Below, piece after piece: positions 1-9,410 of a stretch of DNA of 64,000 nucleotides. Below the pieces are notes generated by a model, which searched no databases, had not been told where the DNA came from, and worked only from the letters and a program-made list of their open reading frames with translations. This stretch comes from Deltaproteobacteria bacterium. GTDB lineage: Bacteria > Desulfobacterota > Desulfarculia > Adiutricales > Adiutricaceae. The position numbers were made by a program, and so were the translations under genes. The stretch is from contig JAISMF010000064.1 in NCBI GenBank assembly GCA_031276865.1, forward strand, positions 1 through 64,000, read 5' to 3'. Within the stretch, counting starts at the first letter, position 1, and each line of letters begins with the position of its first letter.

Positions 1-317
1 CTATAGACCCGACCGATAGGACAACGGAGGAGAATTTGATCATGAAATCCACAGCCGTCCCCATGCCTCCCGAACTGGAAAACATCGACGTGGCGTCGCA
101 AACTAGCTACCTGTGGGAAGTCGAACTCGAATATAAGAAGGATCTGGAAGAGGCCAAGGCGAAGTTCGAAGCCGCGGAGAAGGCCGCGAAGAAGGCCGCG
201 GAGAAGAATTCTAAGGAGATCGCCTCCAAGCTGATTTTTGAAGGCTGGTCCTTGGAGAAAATCTCCGAAATCACCGGCCTGTCTCTGGAACAGGTGAAGT
301 CCCTCACCCCAGCCTGA
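1..317 (+). CDS. C-terminal part of an Rpn-like PD-(D/E)XK nuclease/transposase family protein (5' truncated by window)
   Basis: The reading frame is open to the left edge of the window, so this is probably the end of a longer gene; an internal ATG at 42 with a GGAGGA site 9 bases upstream is the alternative start and would give a 91-residue protein. The visible part has a charged, Ala/Lys/Glu-rich coiled stretch (about residues 30-62 from that ATG) followed by a short helical module reading IASKLIFEGWSLEKISEITG and then LSLEQVKSL. This closing module (loss of activity, 'EG...EKI..ITGLSLEEI..L') is typical of the C-terminus of Rpn/YhgA-like recombination-promoting nucleases. The nuclease core itself is outside the window, so the family call rests on the tail only. 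A strong terminator follows about 90 bases downstream. Confidence 0.5.
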   Translation, partial: IDPTDRTTEENLIMKSTAVPMPPELENIDVASQTSYLWEVELEYKKDLEEAKAKFEAAEKAAKKAAEKNSKEIASKLIFEGWSLEKISEITGLSLEQVKSLTPA

Positions 318-407
318 CCTCTTAAAAGCGAGTTTCCGGCTCCCGGCCCTGAGAGGGTCCCCTCATGGGTGGGGTATCTTTTTTCCGCCGTCCACCCGAA
401 AAGCATC

Positions 408-450
408 CCGCCAGGGAGGTCGCGATCGGCCGTCCTGGCGGTCTTTTTTT
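408..450 (+). terminator. Intrinsic terminator
   Basis: An 8-base stem CCGCCAGG/CCTGGCGG (408-415 and 434-441) is followed directly by a run TCTTTTTTT. It lies about 90 bases after the stop of the Rpn-like gene and would end its transcript. Confidence 0.8.
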
Positions 451-1501
451 GGGGGATCTCCAACCGTTCCCTCCGCCCCGCCAGTTTCCCCTGATCTTCC
501 TCCTTTCCCCGCCAGCCCCCCCTGCTCCATCGTTCGCGAACCCCGAAGGCCCTCTCCGCGGGTTAAAGGGCGCCTCCCCACCTCCCATTCCCTCTCGCCT
601 TAGACGCCCGCCCACTTTAGAAACGGATGATTATACACAATATATATGCTAATCCATGTTCGAATCGGCCACAATTTGTATTTTAGAGGAGCGTTCAACT
701 TCGGGAAACAACGCTGGAAACTTTCCTGGAAATTGACCGTCGCTCCAAAAAAATAGTTTCTTCTATTATTTGTCCACAATATATTGCGTTTGAGATGCTT
801 TTTAGGGTTTTTCCGCGCCTGGGCCGCCCAGCCCTTTTCCGGCATTGTTTTTGCTTTACTTAACATGGCGCCGCGCCGCCGTGGACGGGGGGAGGCCTCC
901 TCCGAAAACACCCCCTCCCCTCGAGGCCGGGGGACTCCCCTAAGTCCCCCGGGCGCGGACTTCCGAGGGGGGGGACGCTGGGAGCCCCGAAGGAGGGACG
1001 AAAAAAACTCTTGCCAGCGCTACGCGGCTGTGATATAAAATTTCACCGTCCTGCTCATACGCCTTCCCGGCGCCCCTGTGCACGGCGGTCGCTTTTTACC
1101 CTTTTTTAATCCCTTACACAACCGGCCCCCCAGGCGGGCGGCGCCGGCCACGAAAGCAGAGTCGGGGGCGACCCCGGCTTCCTGGCTTTTTTATTCACAC
1201 GAGGTGAACCAAGCCCTCAATCAGCCGAAAACATAGCCTCCTTCAGAGAATAAGTGACTTTTGTCATCTTGGATCCGCAAAAAAAGGCTAATTGTTTTAT
1301 TTGGAGTGAAAATGCTCAAAATTTTCAACAATTATACTCGGTTTCGTCAAACATTTTTCTGTGGACCCCTCGAATTTTGATAAACAGCCGGTTTCCGCGG
1401 ACCGGCCCGCCGTTTAACACCGGCGCAGTCACTTCACAGCGGCTTTATCTCCTCAAAAATACTATTCTTATCCTTGGGAGAAAGGAGGCGTATGATAGTA
1501 A
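451..1501. other. Long intergenic gap, no gene recognised
   Basis: About 1 kb between the first terminator and potA. The open frames here are GC-skew artefacts without family features or ribosome sites. The stretch 620-790 is AT-rich and contains two copies of ACAATATAT (637 and 776); 880-980 is G-rich low-complexity DNA. A second terminator-like hairpin lies at 1147-1191. Confidence 0.6.
1147..1191 (+). terminator. Terminator-like hairpin
   Basis: GCCA (1147-1150) pairs with TGGC, enclosing an inner stem GTCGGGG/CCCCGGC around a GCGA loop, and the hairpin runs straight into TTTTTT. No gene was recognised immediately upstream, so it could end an unrecognised small RNA. Confidence 0.45.
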
Positions 1502-2896
1502 TTGGAAGACTTCATCTCTAACACCCCGCGCCCCGTCGATTCCGGCCTCAGCGTCAAAGGCGTCACCAAAACCTTCGACTCCGCCAAAGGCCCGGTCCTC
1601 CGCAACATCGATTTAGATGTTCCCCCCAACAGTTTCTTCGCCCTTCTGGGACCTTCCGGCTGCGGTAAATCCACCCTGCTTCGCATCATAGCGGGTCTGG
1701 AAACCCCCGACAAAGGCTCCGTCGTCTTAGACGGCGAGGACATCTCCTCTTTTCCCCCCTACCAGCGGAAAGTAAACACCGTATTCCAGAATTTCGCCCT
1801 CTTTCCCCATATGAACGTGAGGGAGAACATAGCCTTCGGACTCAAGGCCCGGGGCATATTCGAGGACAAGCGCGATCTCTTTCTGGACACCATCGAGTCT
1901 CTGGAACTGAAAGGACTCGAGGATAGATACCCGGATCAGCTCTCCGGCGGACAGCAGCAGCGCGTCGCCCTGGCCCGGGCCCTCGTAAACGAACCGCGGG
2001 CGCTCCTTTTAGACGAGCCGATGAGCCACTTGGACGAGTACCTCAAAGGGAAGGTGTCACAGGATCTCCTGCGTCTGCAGCGACAGAACGGGACCATCTT
2101 CCTCATGGTCACCCACGATCGGGAGGAGGCCATGAACATCTGCAACGGCATGGCCATTCTAAACGAGGGCCGCATCGTCCAGCAGGATAAACCCAGCCGC
2201 CTCTTCTTCTCCCCGCGGAGCGTCTTCGTGGCCGAGTTCATGGGCAAACTCAACATCTTCGACGGCGAGATCAAAGACAGATCGGTGGTGCTCCCCTTCT
2301 ACTCCGACGGGGAATCCTTCGAAAGCGTGAAGAGCGGAAAAATCCTCATCAATCCCGAGCTCATTTCGGTGCGCAAACAAAAAAAAGAGAAGAAAAGCCA
2401 GTTCTCTTTGAAAGGCGCGGAAAACCGCGCCGCCGTTTCCGGCGCCGCGCGGGAGGCCGCCCGGCTCTCCCGGGTGAACGGCTGGACGCCCAAAAAGGAC
2501 GCCGAGGAGGACTACGGAAGCGAGACGCTCAGCCTCCAGCTCGTCTCCAACGGCGATTACGCGGCCCCGGAAAACCCTTCCGGAGGAAACGTCCACGTGG
2601 CTCCCCGGGTGATTAGGTTCGCCAAAAGCGCCAAAGGGTCCAAGGGGGTGAAGGGCGGCAAGCTTTCAAACCATTTACAGGTGAACGCCACCGTCTCCCA
2701 GGTGCGCTACCGCGGCTACGCGACCGAGCTCCACTGCTCCGTCCCCAACACGGAAACCGGCCGGGGCTCGTCCACCATACAGGTTATAACCAGCAACAAG
2801 GAAAGCTCCTTTAAAGAGGGGGACGGTCTCGTCCTCTCCATAAATAAGAAGCATTTAAAGATGCTCTCCTCCGACGGCGGTCCGCTCGCGGACTGA
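1502..2896 (+). CDS. potA: Spermidine/putrescine-type ABC transporter ATP-binding protein
   Basis: The protein energises import of a polyamine or similar substrate from the cytoplasmic face of the inner membrane. Walker A GPSGCGKST is at residues 50-58, the Q-loop at Gln96, the signature LSGGQQQ at 147-153, Walker B ALLLDEP at 167-173 and the H-loop VTHD near 205. After the ATPase (about 245 residues) comes a TOBE-like C-terminal region. At 464 residues it is about 90 longer than usual PotA; the extra length is a Lys/Ala/Gly-rich insert around 290-375. The start is TTG at 1502, directly after an in-frame TAA, with AAAGGAGG 13 bases upstream; a closer ATG at 1492 opens only a nine-codon frame. 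The permeases follow after a 420-base gap. Confidence 0.9.
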   Translation: MEDFISNTPRPVDSGLSVKGVTKTFDSAKGPVLRNIDLDVPPNSFFALLGPSGCGKSTLLRIIAGLETPDKGSVVLDGEDISSFPPYQRKVNTVFQNFALFPHMNVRENIAFGLKARGIFEDKRDLFLDTIESLELKGLEDRYPDQLSGGQQQRVALARALVNEPRALLLDEPMSHLDEYLKGKVSQDLLRLQRQNGTIFLMVTHDREEAMNICNGMAILNEGRIVQQDKPSRLFFSPRSVFVAEFMGKLNIFDGEIKDRSVVLPFYSDGESFESVKSGKILINPELISVRKQKKEKKSQFSLKGAENRAAVSGAAREAARLSRVNGWTPKKDAEEDYGSETLSLQLVSNGDYAAPENPSGGNVHVAPRVIRFAKSAKGSKGVKGGKLSNHLQVNATVSQVRYRGYATELHCSVPNTETGRGSSTIQVITSNKESSFKEGDGLVLSINKKHLKMLSSDGGPLAD

Positions 2897-2936
2897 CGCC
2901 GGGGAGCCCTCTTAAACTTTCTTCCCGGCGTTTGTC

Positions 2937-2977
2937 AGCCCCCTTGGGATCCCTCGGGACCGCCCACGGGGGCTTTT
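2937..2977 (+). terminator. Possible terminator or attenuator between potA and potB
   Basis: AGCCCCC (2937-2943) can pair with GGGGGCT (2968-2974), enclosing a smaller hairpin, and is followed by four T. The T-run is short, so partial read-through into potB is plausible. The remaining part of the 2897-3319 gap shows no gene. Confidence 0.45.
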
Positions 2978-3319
2978 CACAGGGGGCGCTCTTTAAGGCG
3001 CTTTTCCCTAAAGCTCCGGCGGGCTGAAAGACGGCTTTCTTTTTCCCGGCGCCTTTTCCATCCTCCGCTAAAAGAGGTCGCGCCGGCGCCGTGGGTCCCT
3101 CGACTCCGGAAAAATTTTCATAAAAAAACGTTTTTCGTGAAACCGCCCCGCCCGGGAGCGCGCCGAAAAAAAACGCCCGAAGGAAACCCTCGGGAAAATT
3201 CCACCTACGCCGGAAACCTCGACTTAAGGATTTCCCGGGGGCGCCTCACCACTCGACCGCGGCCCGCTTTTTCCGGAAATCGGAAAAAACGCCGGAGGCT
3301 TTATCCGGAACTAAAAAAA

Positions 3320-4234
3320 ATGAAAACCAGCGCGCTTTCGAAACCGTCCTTTCGGGGAAACTATAGAAAACAGCTCTTAGGCTTCGCCACGGCCTTTCCG
3401 GCTCTTTTATGCCTCACGGTCTTTCTGGCCGTTCCCTGCATGTGCCTGGTCCTGATCTCCTTCGTCCAGAGAGGCGAGTTCGGGGACATTCGGTGGGCCT
3501 TCTCCCTGGAGAACTACAAAAGGCTTTTCGGTTTCAGCCTCTACGGCTGGAGCCCGGACTTCCTCTTCATCCTTCTCCGTAGCCTCAGGGAGGCCTTCGT
3601 GACCACCCTGATTTGCATCGTCATAAGCTACCCCTTAGGTTTTTTCATCCACGCCAGAAAGTCGCGCTTTTCGCGCTTGGTGTGGCTCGTGCTCTTAAAC
3701 GTCCCCTTCTGCACCAACATAGTGATCCGCACCTACGCCTGGCAGCTGATCCTGGGCCCCGGCGCCCCGCTCGCGGAAATATGCGCTTTTCTAGGCGTCG
3801 CGCCGCCCGGAACGCCGCTCTATCCGGGGACCTTCGCCGTGTATCTCGGAATGATCTCGACTTTTCTGCCCTTCACGGCCCTGCCCCTCTACGCGGCCAT
3901 AGACCGCATGAACTGGAGCCTGGTTCTGGCGGCCAAGGATCTCTACGCCACCCGCTTCAAGATCTTCACCCAGGCGGTCTTCCCCCAGACCGTCCACGGG
4001 CTCTTCGCCGGAATAATAATCACCTTCGTGCCGGCCATGGCCATGTACGTGGTGACGGACATCTTAGGCGGAGCCAGATACATGCTCATAGGAAACCTCA
4101 TCCAGCTGCAGTTCGCCCAGGCCCGGGACTGGCCTTTCGGGGCGACCCTCTCTTTAGCCTTGATGGTTCTAACTCTTTTCAGCTTCGCGCTTTTTAAAAC
4201 CACGAGGCTCACCAAAGACGCGGGGATCTACTAA
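3320..4234 (+). CDS. potB: Polyamine-type ABC transporter permease, PotB-like
   Basis: This is one of the two inner-membrane permease subunits that form the translocation pore with PotC and PotA. The 304-residue protein has about six hydrophobic segments, the first at about residues 18-48, and a cytoplasmic EAA-type loop (AAKDLYATRFKIFTQAVFP, about 204-222) that contacts the ATPase. I chose ATG 3320 because the region upstream, though open from a GTG at 3137, encodes only an Arg/Pro-rich stretch without membrane character. The ribosome site is weak (GGAGG is about 22 bases upstream). It is followed by potC after three bases, so the two are translationally coupled. Confidence 0.88.
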   Translation: MKTSALSKPSFRGNYRKQLLGFATAFPALLCLTVFLAVPCMCLVLISFVQRGEFGDIRWAFSLENYKRLFGFSLYGWSPDFLFILLRSLREAFVTTLICIVISYPLGFFIHARKSRFSRLVWLVLLNVPFCTNIVIRTYAWQLILGPGAPLAEICAFLGVAPPGTPLYPGTFAVYLGMISTFLPFTALPLYAAIDRMNWSLVLAAKDLYATRFKIFTQAVFPQTVHGLFAGIIITFVPAMAMYVVTDILGGARYMLIGNLIQLQFAQARDWPFGATLSLALMVLTLFSFALFKTTRLTKDAGIY

Positions 4235-4237
4235 AAG

Positions 4238-5095
4238 ATGCGGAAATCCCACCTGCTTTTCACGCTCACTGCCTACCTCTCCCTCGCGCTGCTCTACGTC
4301 CCCTCCCTCGCGGTGGTGATCTTCTCCTTCAACAACTCCCGCTACGGGCTCTCCTGGAGGGGCTTCACCTTCGCCTGGTACGAAAGGCTAATCGAGAACA
4401 AATACATCCTGGACGCCGCCGTGAACAGCCTGGTGGTGGCCTTCGTCTCCACCGCCGTCGCCACCGTGCTGGGCACGTCGCTGGCTCTTGGACTTCACCG
4501 GGTGAGGTTTTCCCATACTTTAAACTGGCTGTTCAAACTCTTCATAAACCTCCCCATCGTGGTTCCGGACATCATCATGGCCGTGGCCCTCACCATGGCC
4601 TTCAGCTTCTTCCGCTCCTTCTCCAGCCTCTTCGACATGGGTTTCTTCACCCTCATCCTCTCCCACGTCACCTTTCAAATCTCCTTCGTCGCCCTCATCG
4701 TGCGGAGCCGGCTGGCCACCATGGACGAGGAGATGGAGCTCGCGGCCTCGGATCTCTTCGCCACCTCGCTCTACCGTTTCCGGCACTTCACCCTTCCGCT
4801 GCTTTCGCCCTCCATCATCGCCGGGGCGATGCTGGCCTTCACGCTCTCCTTGGACGACTTCATCATCAGCTTCTTCACCCACGGCCCCGATTCGGTGACG
4901 CTTCCCATCTTCATCTACGCCTCGCTCAAAAGGGGGATCACGCCGGAAATACACGCCCTGTCCACGGTCATGCTCACCTCCACCGTGATTTTAGTCGTCG
5001 CCTTGGAAAGGCTCTCCCGCTACGTGGTCCGGAAAAGCGAGGCCAAGGTCGCCCGGGAAAAGGAGAGGATCCTGGAAGAGGCCGAAAAAGCCTGA
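4238..5095 (+). CDS. potC: Polyamine-type ABC transporter permease, PotC-like
   Basis: This is the second pore-forming permease of the importer. It is 285 residues long, close to the family norm, starts with a hydrophobic N-terminus (LLFTLTAYLSLALLYVPSL), has the BPD_transp_1-type core, and an EAA loop (ELAASDLFATSLYRFRHFTLP, first 20 of it at about 166-186). It begins three bases after the potB stop. No periplasmic substrate-binding protein (PotD) follows: the next gene lies on the other strand. The substrate is therefore inferred from the PotABC similarity only. Confidence 0.9.
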   Translation: MRKSHLLFTLTAYLSLALLYVPSLAVVIFSFNNSRYGLSWRGFTFAWYERLIENKYILDAAVNSLVVAFVSTAVATVLGTSLALGLHRVRFSHTLNWLFKLFINLPIVVPDIIMAVALTMAFSFFRSFSSLFDMGFFTLILSHVTFQISFVALIVRSRLATMDEEMELAASDLFATSLYRFRHFTLPLLSPSIIAGAMLAFTLSLDDFIISFFTHGPDSVTLPIFIYASLKRGITPEIHALSTVMLTSTVILVVALERLSRYVVRKSEAKVAREKERILEEAEKA

Positions 5096-5176
5096 AAAGC
5101 CCCTCCCGGGGGCCGGGCCGCCATGTAACGCCGGACATGCCCGGCGCCCCTTTCCGCTCGGGGTCTCCGGCGCCTC

Positions 5177-6172
5177 CTAAGTAGAGCCCCCAGGTCGCTT
5201 AAGCCTGCCGCCCTCCCTCGCCCAGCCGAGTCTTTCCAGGGAAATATCGTTCGGAACCGTGCAGTCCGCGCCGATCACGAGCCTCTCCGGGCCGGCCTCG
5301 CGGACGATCCCTTCCGCGAAGGCCCGTATCTCCTTTTGGCCACCCTGGTGGATGACGGAGCCCGGGGCGTTGGGAAATCCGCCCAGGAGAACCTTTCCGG
5401 GGAACATCCTCCTTCCCTCCTTTAAAGAGACCTTTTCCACGTTCACCGCCCAGTTGTAGACGTCGGCGTCGTAAGAGGCGTAGAAGGGGACGTGGTTTTT
5501 AACCCCGGCGTAGCCGCAGATGTGGAGGATGTTGCGGCCGCCGGCTCCGGCGGCCGCGTCCAGGACCATCCGTTCCGAAGGCGCGACGCACGCCGCGTAA
5601 AAATCCTCTGAAAACAGCCCCGTGTCGGGATTCTGCACGCTCAGATAGATCCCCTCCGCGCCGCCCCTTTCGATTTGCGCCCTAGCGAGCCGGGAGAGCC
5701 CCTCCCCGATTTTAAGGAGGCACTCCCTCATAATCTCAGGAGATTCCAAAAGGAAATTCACCGCCGCCAGACGCCCGATGGTGAAACGCAAGGTGTTCAA
5801 GGGGGAAAAGACGTTGTAAAAACAGTACGCGTCCGGATCCACCCCGACCACCTTCCCAAGGAGGTCCACCTGGGCTTCAATCCAGGGGTGGCGGTCGGAA
5901 AGCGGGGTCACGGCCCGGTTTAAATCGGCGGCCGTTCGCACGGGGGAATCGAGGGGATAGAAAAAGAAGCCGTCGCTCATAACCTTCACCAGATCCGGCT
6001 GAAAGCTTTGAATGTAGCGCCTGTGCCCCTCGAAATTCCTCTTCGCCGCCTCCGGGTTTTTCAAGGCGTCGGAGCTCTCGGCGTCGGGCGAGAAATGAAA
6101 CCAGAAGGCCGAAGGCACCCTGTCTTCGACCCGGCCCTGAAACACGGCGTCCATCAACTCTTTTCTATTCAT
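5177..6172 (-). CDS. Uroporphyrinogen decarboxylase-fold protein, methyltransferase-like
   Basis: The 331-residue protein belongs to the URO-D superfamily, which contains HemE and the zinc-dependent cobamide methyltransferases (MtaA, MtbA, CmuA). A zinc-ligand pattern H-x-C is visible at His217/Cys219 (ILHICGY) and a distal Cys at 304 (IGADC), which fits the methyltransferase branch rather than true HemE. The ATG at 6172 has a GGAGGGG ribosome site about five bases upstream. It is a single gene, convergent with potC. No corrinoid protein or MtaB-like partner is adjacent, so the methyl donor and acceptor are unknown. Confidence 0.75.
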   Translation of the reverse strand: MNRKELMDAVFQGRVEDRVPSAFWFHFSPDAESSDALKNPEAAKRNFEGHRRYIQSFQPDLVKVMSDGFFFYPLDSPVRTAADLNRAVTPLSDRHPWIEAQVDLLGKVVGVDPDAYCFYNVFSPLNTLRFTIGRLAAVNFLLESPEIMRECLLKIGEGLSRLARAQIERGGAEGIYLSVQNPDTGLFSEDFYAACVAPSERMVLDAAAGAGGRNILHICGYAGVKNHVPFYASYDADVYNWAVNVEKVSLKEGRRMFPGKVLLGGFPNAPGSVIHQGGQKEIRAFAEGIVREAGPERLVIGADCTVPNDISLERLGWAREGGRLKRPGGST

Positions 6173-6373
6173 AGGTCCCCTCCGCTTATTAAAAAGCCCT
6201 CTTCGCCACTACGTCCGGCCCGCTGGGGAGATCCGGACGAATCGCCATTATAGCACGCCCCTCCGTCGGCGGCGGGACCGTTTAAAGAGCCGTGAAACCG
6301 CGCGTTCGAGAAAACGCCCCGCGAAAACGCGGGTAAAAAAACGCCGGGTAAAAATGGCTGAAAACGAAATCCT

Positions 6374-6421
6374 AAAAAAGAAACCGGCCCGCGCCTTGAA
6401 AAAACAAGGCCGGGCCGGTTT
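6374..6421 (-). terminator. Intrinsic terminator of the feo operon
   Basis: A near-perfect stem of about 17 pairs (AAACCGGCC.../...GGCCGGTTT, 6381-6421) around an A-rich loop is followed on the minus strand by CTTTTTT. It sits 23 bases past the feoB stop. Confidence 0.85.
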
Positions 6422-6443
6422 TCAGCCTTCAGAAGGTGATTTC

Positions 6444-8609
6444 TCAGCCGAGAACCTGCTTCACCGCCACCGCCGCCAGGAAGGCCAGAGCCAAGTTAAA
6501 AAAGAGGCTGAAGAAGGTCCAGCGCCACTTGCCGCTTTCCTGTTTGATGACCAAAAGGGTGACGAAACAGGGGGAATAGAGGAGGGTGAAGACCAAAAAG
6601 GCCATGGTGTTGGCCGAGTTCGCGTTCCAGTGGGGATCGTTCGCGATCTTGTCTTTCAAAGGAGCGTCGTCATCTTCCACGGAACCCAGGGCGTAGGCGG
6701 TTCCCAGGGTGGTTATCACCACCTCTTTGGCCATGACGCCTCCGATCAAGGCGATGTTGGTCTGCCAGTCGAAGCCGGCCAGACTGGTGACGGGCTCCAG
6801 GAACCTTCCCAGGCGTCCGGCGTAGGAGTTGGCCAGACGCGACGACTCGTCGGAGTTTTCGATCTCGTTTATCCTGGCCGCCTTATCCTCCGCGGACAAG
6901 GAGAGATCGGCCTCGATGGCCGCCACCTGGGTTTCGATCTCCTTTTCCTTCTCCGCGGGAACGCCCGGATAGCTCATGGCCGCCCAGATGAGGATGGAGA
7001 TGGCCAGAATGACCGTTCCCGCCTTCTTGATGTACTGCCAGGTGCGCTCCAGGGTGTGGATGACCACTCCGGAGGCCAAAGGCACGCGGTAAGGCGGGAG
7101 CTCCATGACGAAAGGCGTGGCCTTTCCCTTGATAATGGTGCGCCTCAGACCCAAGGCCACCAGGAGGGCCGCCGCCCAGCCTGCCAGGGTGAAGAGGAAC
7201 ATGTTCAAGGCCTGGTGCTTGTTGAAGAAGACGCCCACGAAGAGGAGGAAGACCGGTATCTTGGCCCCGCACATCATGAAGGGGACCGTCAAAATGGTCG
7301 CGAGCCTCTCCTTGGGGGACCGCAGCGTCCGGGTGGCCATGACCCCCGGGACGGCGCAGCCGCCCGCGATGCCGCCGCTTATGATGAAAGGCATGATGGA
7401 GGCGCCGTGGAGCCCGAAGATCCTGAAGATCCTGTCCATCATGTAGGCCACCCTGGCCATGTAGCCGGAGTCCTCCAGGATGGATATGAAGAAGAACATG
7501 ATCATGATGAGGGGCACGAACCCGAGCACCCCGCCCACGCCGGCGATTACGCCGTCGCAGAGGAGCGATCTCAATCCCGGCGAACTTACGGCGCCGCCCA
7601 CCTTGTCCGAAAACCAGCCGAAGAAGGTCTCGAGCCAGCCCAAGGGATAGTTTCCTATCTCAATCGTGACGAAGTATAAAAAGTATAAAACCGCGAGAAG
7701 AACCAGGGGACCCGCCACCCTGTGGGTGAGAACCTTGTCCGCCTTGTCGGAGAAGTCGGCGCGGGCGAAGACCTCCTCCACGTTTTCCAACACCCCGTTT
7801 TTCAGAACGGAGCTTATCCAGCCGTAGCGGTAGTCGGCTATCATCGCCTCGGGATAGGTGTCCAGAGTCGACTTCAAATGGTGCGTCACCCTCTCCACGA
7901 TGGCGGTAAGTTTCTCTCGAACCTCCGGATTAGCTTTTTGGCACCTCTCCATAACCTCCGCGTCGTTTTCCAGAAACTTCAAGGCCACCCAGCGGGCCGG
8001 ATAAAAATCCGTTAAAAGCTGGGCGTCCTCGACTAAGGGGGTCATCTCCTTTAAGGCGATGTCGAGATCGTTTCCGTAGGATATTTCAAGGGGGGCGACC
8101 CGGCCTTTAGACTCCTCGGCCAGCTCCACCGCGGCCCTCAGGGCGTCGGTCAGGCCGTTGCCGTTGCGGGCGACGCAGGGGAAGCATTTGATTCCGGTCA
8201 GCTCCTCCAGGCGCTTGATGTTCACTTTCAAGCCCTGGGACTCGGCCTCGTCCATCATGTTCAAGGCCAGGACGATGGGCATGCCCAGTTCCAGGAGCTG
8301 CACCGAGAGATACAGGTTGCGGTTGAGCACTCCGGCGTTCAGGACGTCGATGACGGCGCCGGGCCTCTCCTCCGCCAAAACCTTCCGCGCCACGACCTCC
8401 TCCAAAGAATAGGCCGTGAGGGAATAAGTCCCGGGGAGATCCACTAAAATGATGTTCCGACCGTCGAGGTGGGCGGTGCCTTCTTTTTTTTCAACGGTTA
8501 TTCCCGGGTAGTTGCCCACGTGCTGGCGGGCGCCGGTGTAATGGTTGAAAGCGGTCGTCTTCCCCGAGTTGGGGTTCCCCGCCAAAGCGATCACGTCGGA
8601 GGCGTCCAA
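6444..8609 (-). CDS. feoB: Ferrous iron transporter FeoB
   Basis: FeoB imports Fe(II) across the inner membrane. The N-terminal G domain shows G1 GNPNSGKT (11-18), G3 DLPG (57-60) and G4 NMMD (117-120); a helical GDI-like region follows and then the membrane domain from about residue 280 with the Gate motifs, including GGCAVPGVMATRT and MMCGAKIPVF with their conserved cysteines. The 721-residue length is normal. The start codon is TTG at 8609, eleven codons before the P-loop, with GGTGG six bases upstream; an ATG 14 bases further upstream is out of frame. It is the second gene of a Fur-regulated operon after feoA (160-base gap). Confidence 0.97.
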   Translation of the reverse strand: MDASDVIALAGNPNSGKTTAFNHYTGARQHVGNYPGITVEKKEGTAHLDGRNIILVDLPGTYSLTAYSLEEVVARKVLAEERPGAVIDVLNAGVLNRNLYLSVQLLELGMPIVLALNMMDEAESQGLKVNIKRLEELTGIKCFPCVARNGNGLTDALRAAVELAEESKGRVAPLEISYGNDLDIALKEMTPLVEDAQLLTDFYPARWVALKFLENDAEVMERCQKANPEVREKLTAIVERVTHHLKSTLDTYPEAMIADYRYGWISSVLKNGVLENVEEVFARADFSDKADKVLTHRVAGPLVLLAVLYFLYFVTIEIGNYPLGWLETFFGWFSDKVGGAVSSPGLRSLLCDGVIAGVGGVLGFVPLIMIMFFFISILEDSGYMARVAYMMDRIFRIFGLHGASIMPFIISGGIAGGCAVPGVMATRTLRSPKERLATILTVPFMMCGAKIPVFLLFVGVFFNKHQALNMFLFTLAGWAAALLVALGLRRTIIKGKATPFVMELPPYRVPLASGVVIHTLERTWQYIKKAGTVILAISILIWAAMSYPGVPAEKEKEIETQVAAIEADLSLSAEDKAARINEIENSDESSRLANSYAGRLGRFLEPVTSLAGFDWQTNIALIGGVMAKEVVITTLGTAYALGSVEDDDAPLKDKIANDPHWNANSANTMAFLVFTLLYSPCFVTLLVIKQESGKWRWTFFSLFFNLALAFLAAVAVKQVLG

Positions 8610-8769
8610 GGTAAAACCACCATAAATAAAATATCGAACCCGTTTACCCCGCGTTTTTTTATCCGTTCAAAAATATTTTCGAAACGATTTAGGAGGAAAC
8701 AGGTTTTAAAAAATAGAGCCGGAGGAAATCCGGGCTTATAACGGCGAGGCTGTTTGGCGGAAGCGTCCC

Positions 8770-9090
8770 CTAGGGAGTGACTTTTATAAAGTCGGCTTCG
8801 TTGTTCCGCAGAGTCAGGGTGAATCCTAAAAGGCGCATGGCCACGGGATCGTAGAGCGGGGCCCGTCCCATGCAGGTGAGCTCCACCCCCGGCACCAAAC
8901 CCATGTCCCTTATGCGCCGTCCCATCTCGCCGTCGGCGAGGATGTTGCTGATGACGGCTTTTTGGCCCACATGGAGCTGGCGCAGGGGAATGGGGGCGCT
9001 TTTGGGCTCGCCTCCGGCGGCCTCGAAGGCCGCGGGCCCTTCCCGTCCGTCATCCGTAGCGGCCGAAGCCGTTGGAATGGCTGTAGTCAT
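8770..9090 (-). CDS. feoA: Ferrous iron transport protein FeoA
   Basis: FeoA is a small cytoplasmic SH3-like partner of FeoB. The conserved region (residues about 35-106) reads LRQLHVGQKAVISNILADGE then MGRRIRDMGLVPGVELTCMG, the usual FeoA core. The N-terminal 35 residues are an Ala/Gly-rich extension that many FeoA proteins lack. ATG 9090 has AAGGAG seven bases upstream. It lies between the small Cys-rich membrane protein and feoB, all read leftward from one promoter. Confidence 0.95.
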   Translation of the reverse strand: MTTAIPTASAATDDGREGPAAFEAAGGEPKSAPIPLRQLHVGQKAVISNILADGEMGRRIRDMGLVPGVELTCMGRAPLYDPVAMRLLGFTLTLRNNEADFIKVTP

Positions 9091-9227
9091 GGTAAAACTC
9101 CTTAAATCGCGTGAAGCCGGATAGTCCGGCTTCCCAAAATCCCGCTCCCTCGCCCCGGACGAACGGGACGGGAAAGCGGCCGGGTTTCCGGCGTGAAAAG
9201 GCTGAAAGCGGTCCCGCGCGCCCCGTT

Positions 9228-9410
9228 TCAGGTGGCGCTCTTCGTGTCCGAAACGGAACCGTCATCCTCCCGGGCCCCGGGCCCGGTCCCGTTCATACGT
9301 TTCTTCCCTCCGCAGCCGCAGCCGCAGGAGCAGGAGGGACGGACGAAAATCCTATAGACGGCGAAACCCAGAGCGGCCGCGACGATCACGGCGATAATGA
9401 CGGTGTCCAT
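9228..9410 (-). CDS. FeoB-associated Cys-rich membrane protein
   Basis: A 60-residue protein with one N-terminal membrane helix (MDTVIIAVIVAAALGFAVYR) and then a cysteine cluster CSCGCGCGG. This arrangement is typical of the small Cys-rich membrane proteins found in feo operons of anaerobes, thought to assist FeoB. I chose ATG 9410, eight bases after AAAGG, over an upstream in-frame start at 9494 because the helix then begins at the N-terminus, as in the family. It is the first gene after the feo promoter. Confidence 0.8.
   Translation of the reverse strand: MDTVIIAVIVAAALGFAVYRIFVRPSCSCGCGCGGKKRMNGTGPGAREDDGSVSDTKSAT

Noticed and set aside
1040-1200. Structured RNA gene (SRP RNA or similar) in a GC-rich palindromic stretch
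   Set aside because: Only a terminator-like hairpin could be supported; no conserved SRP, RNase P or tmRNA core was seen.
1492-1521. Nine-codon upstream peptide from ATG 1492 ahead of potA
   Set aside because: It has a ribosome site but overlaps the potA start and shows no regulatory signature; kept only as a note on the start choice.
5129-5146. Terminator between potC and the URO-D-type gene
   Set aside because: CGCCGG/CCGGCG forms a six-base stem but neither strand has a T-run.
6354-7679. Plus-strand open frame of 441 codons over feoB
   Set aside because: The feoB product on the minus strand is unmistakable; the frame is a GC-bias shadow rich in Gly, Asp and Glu.
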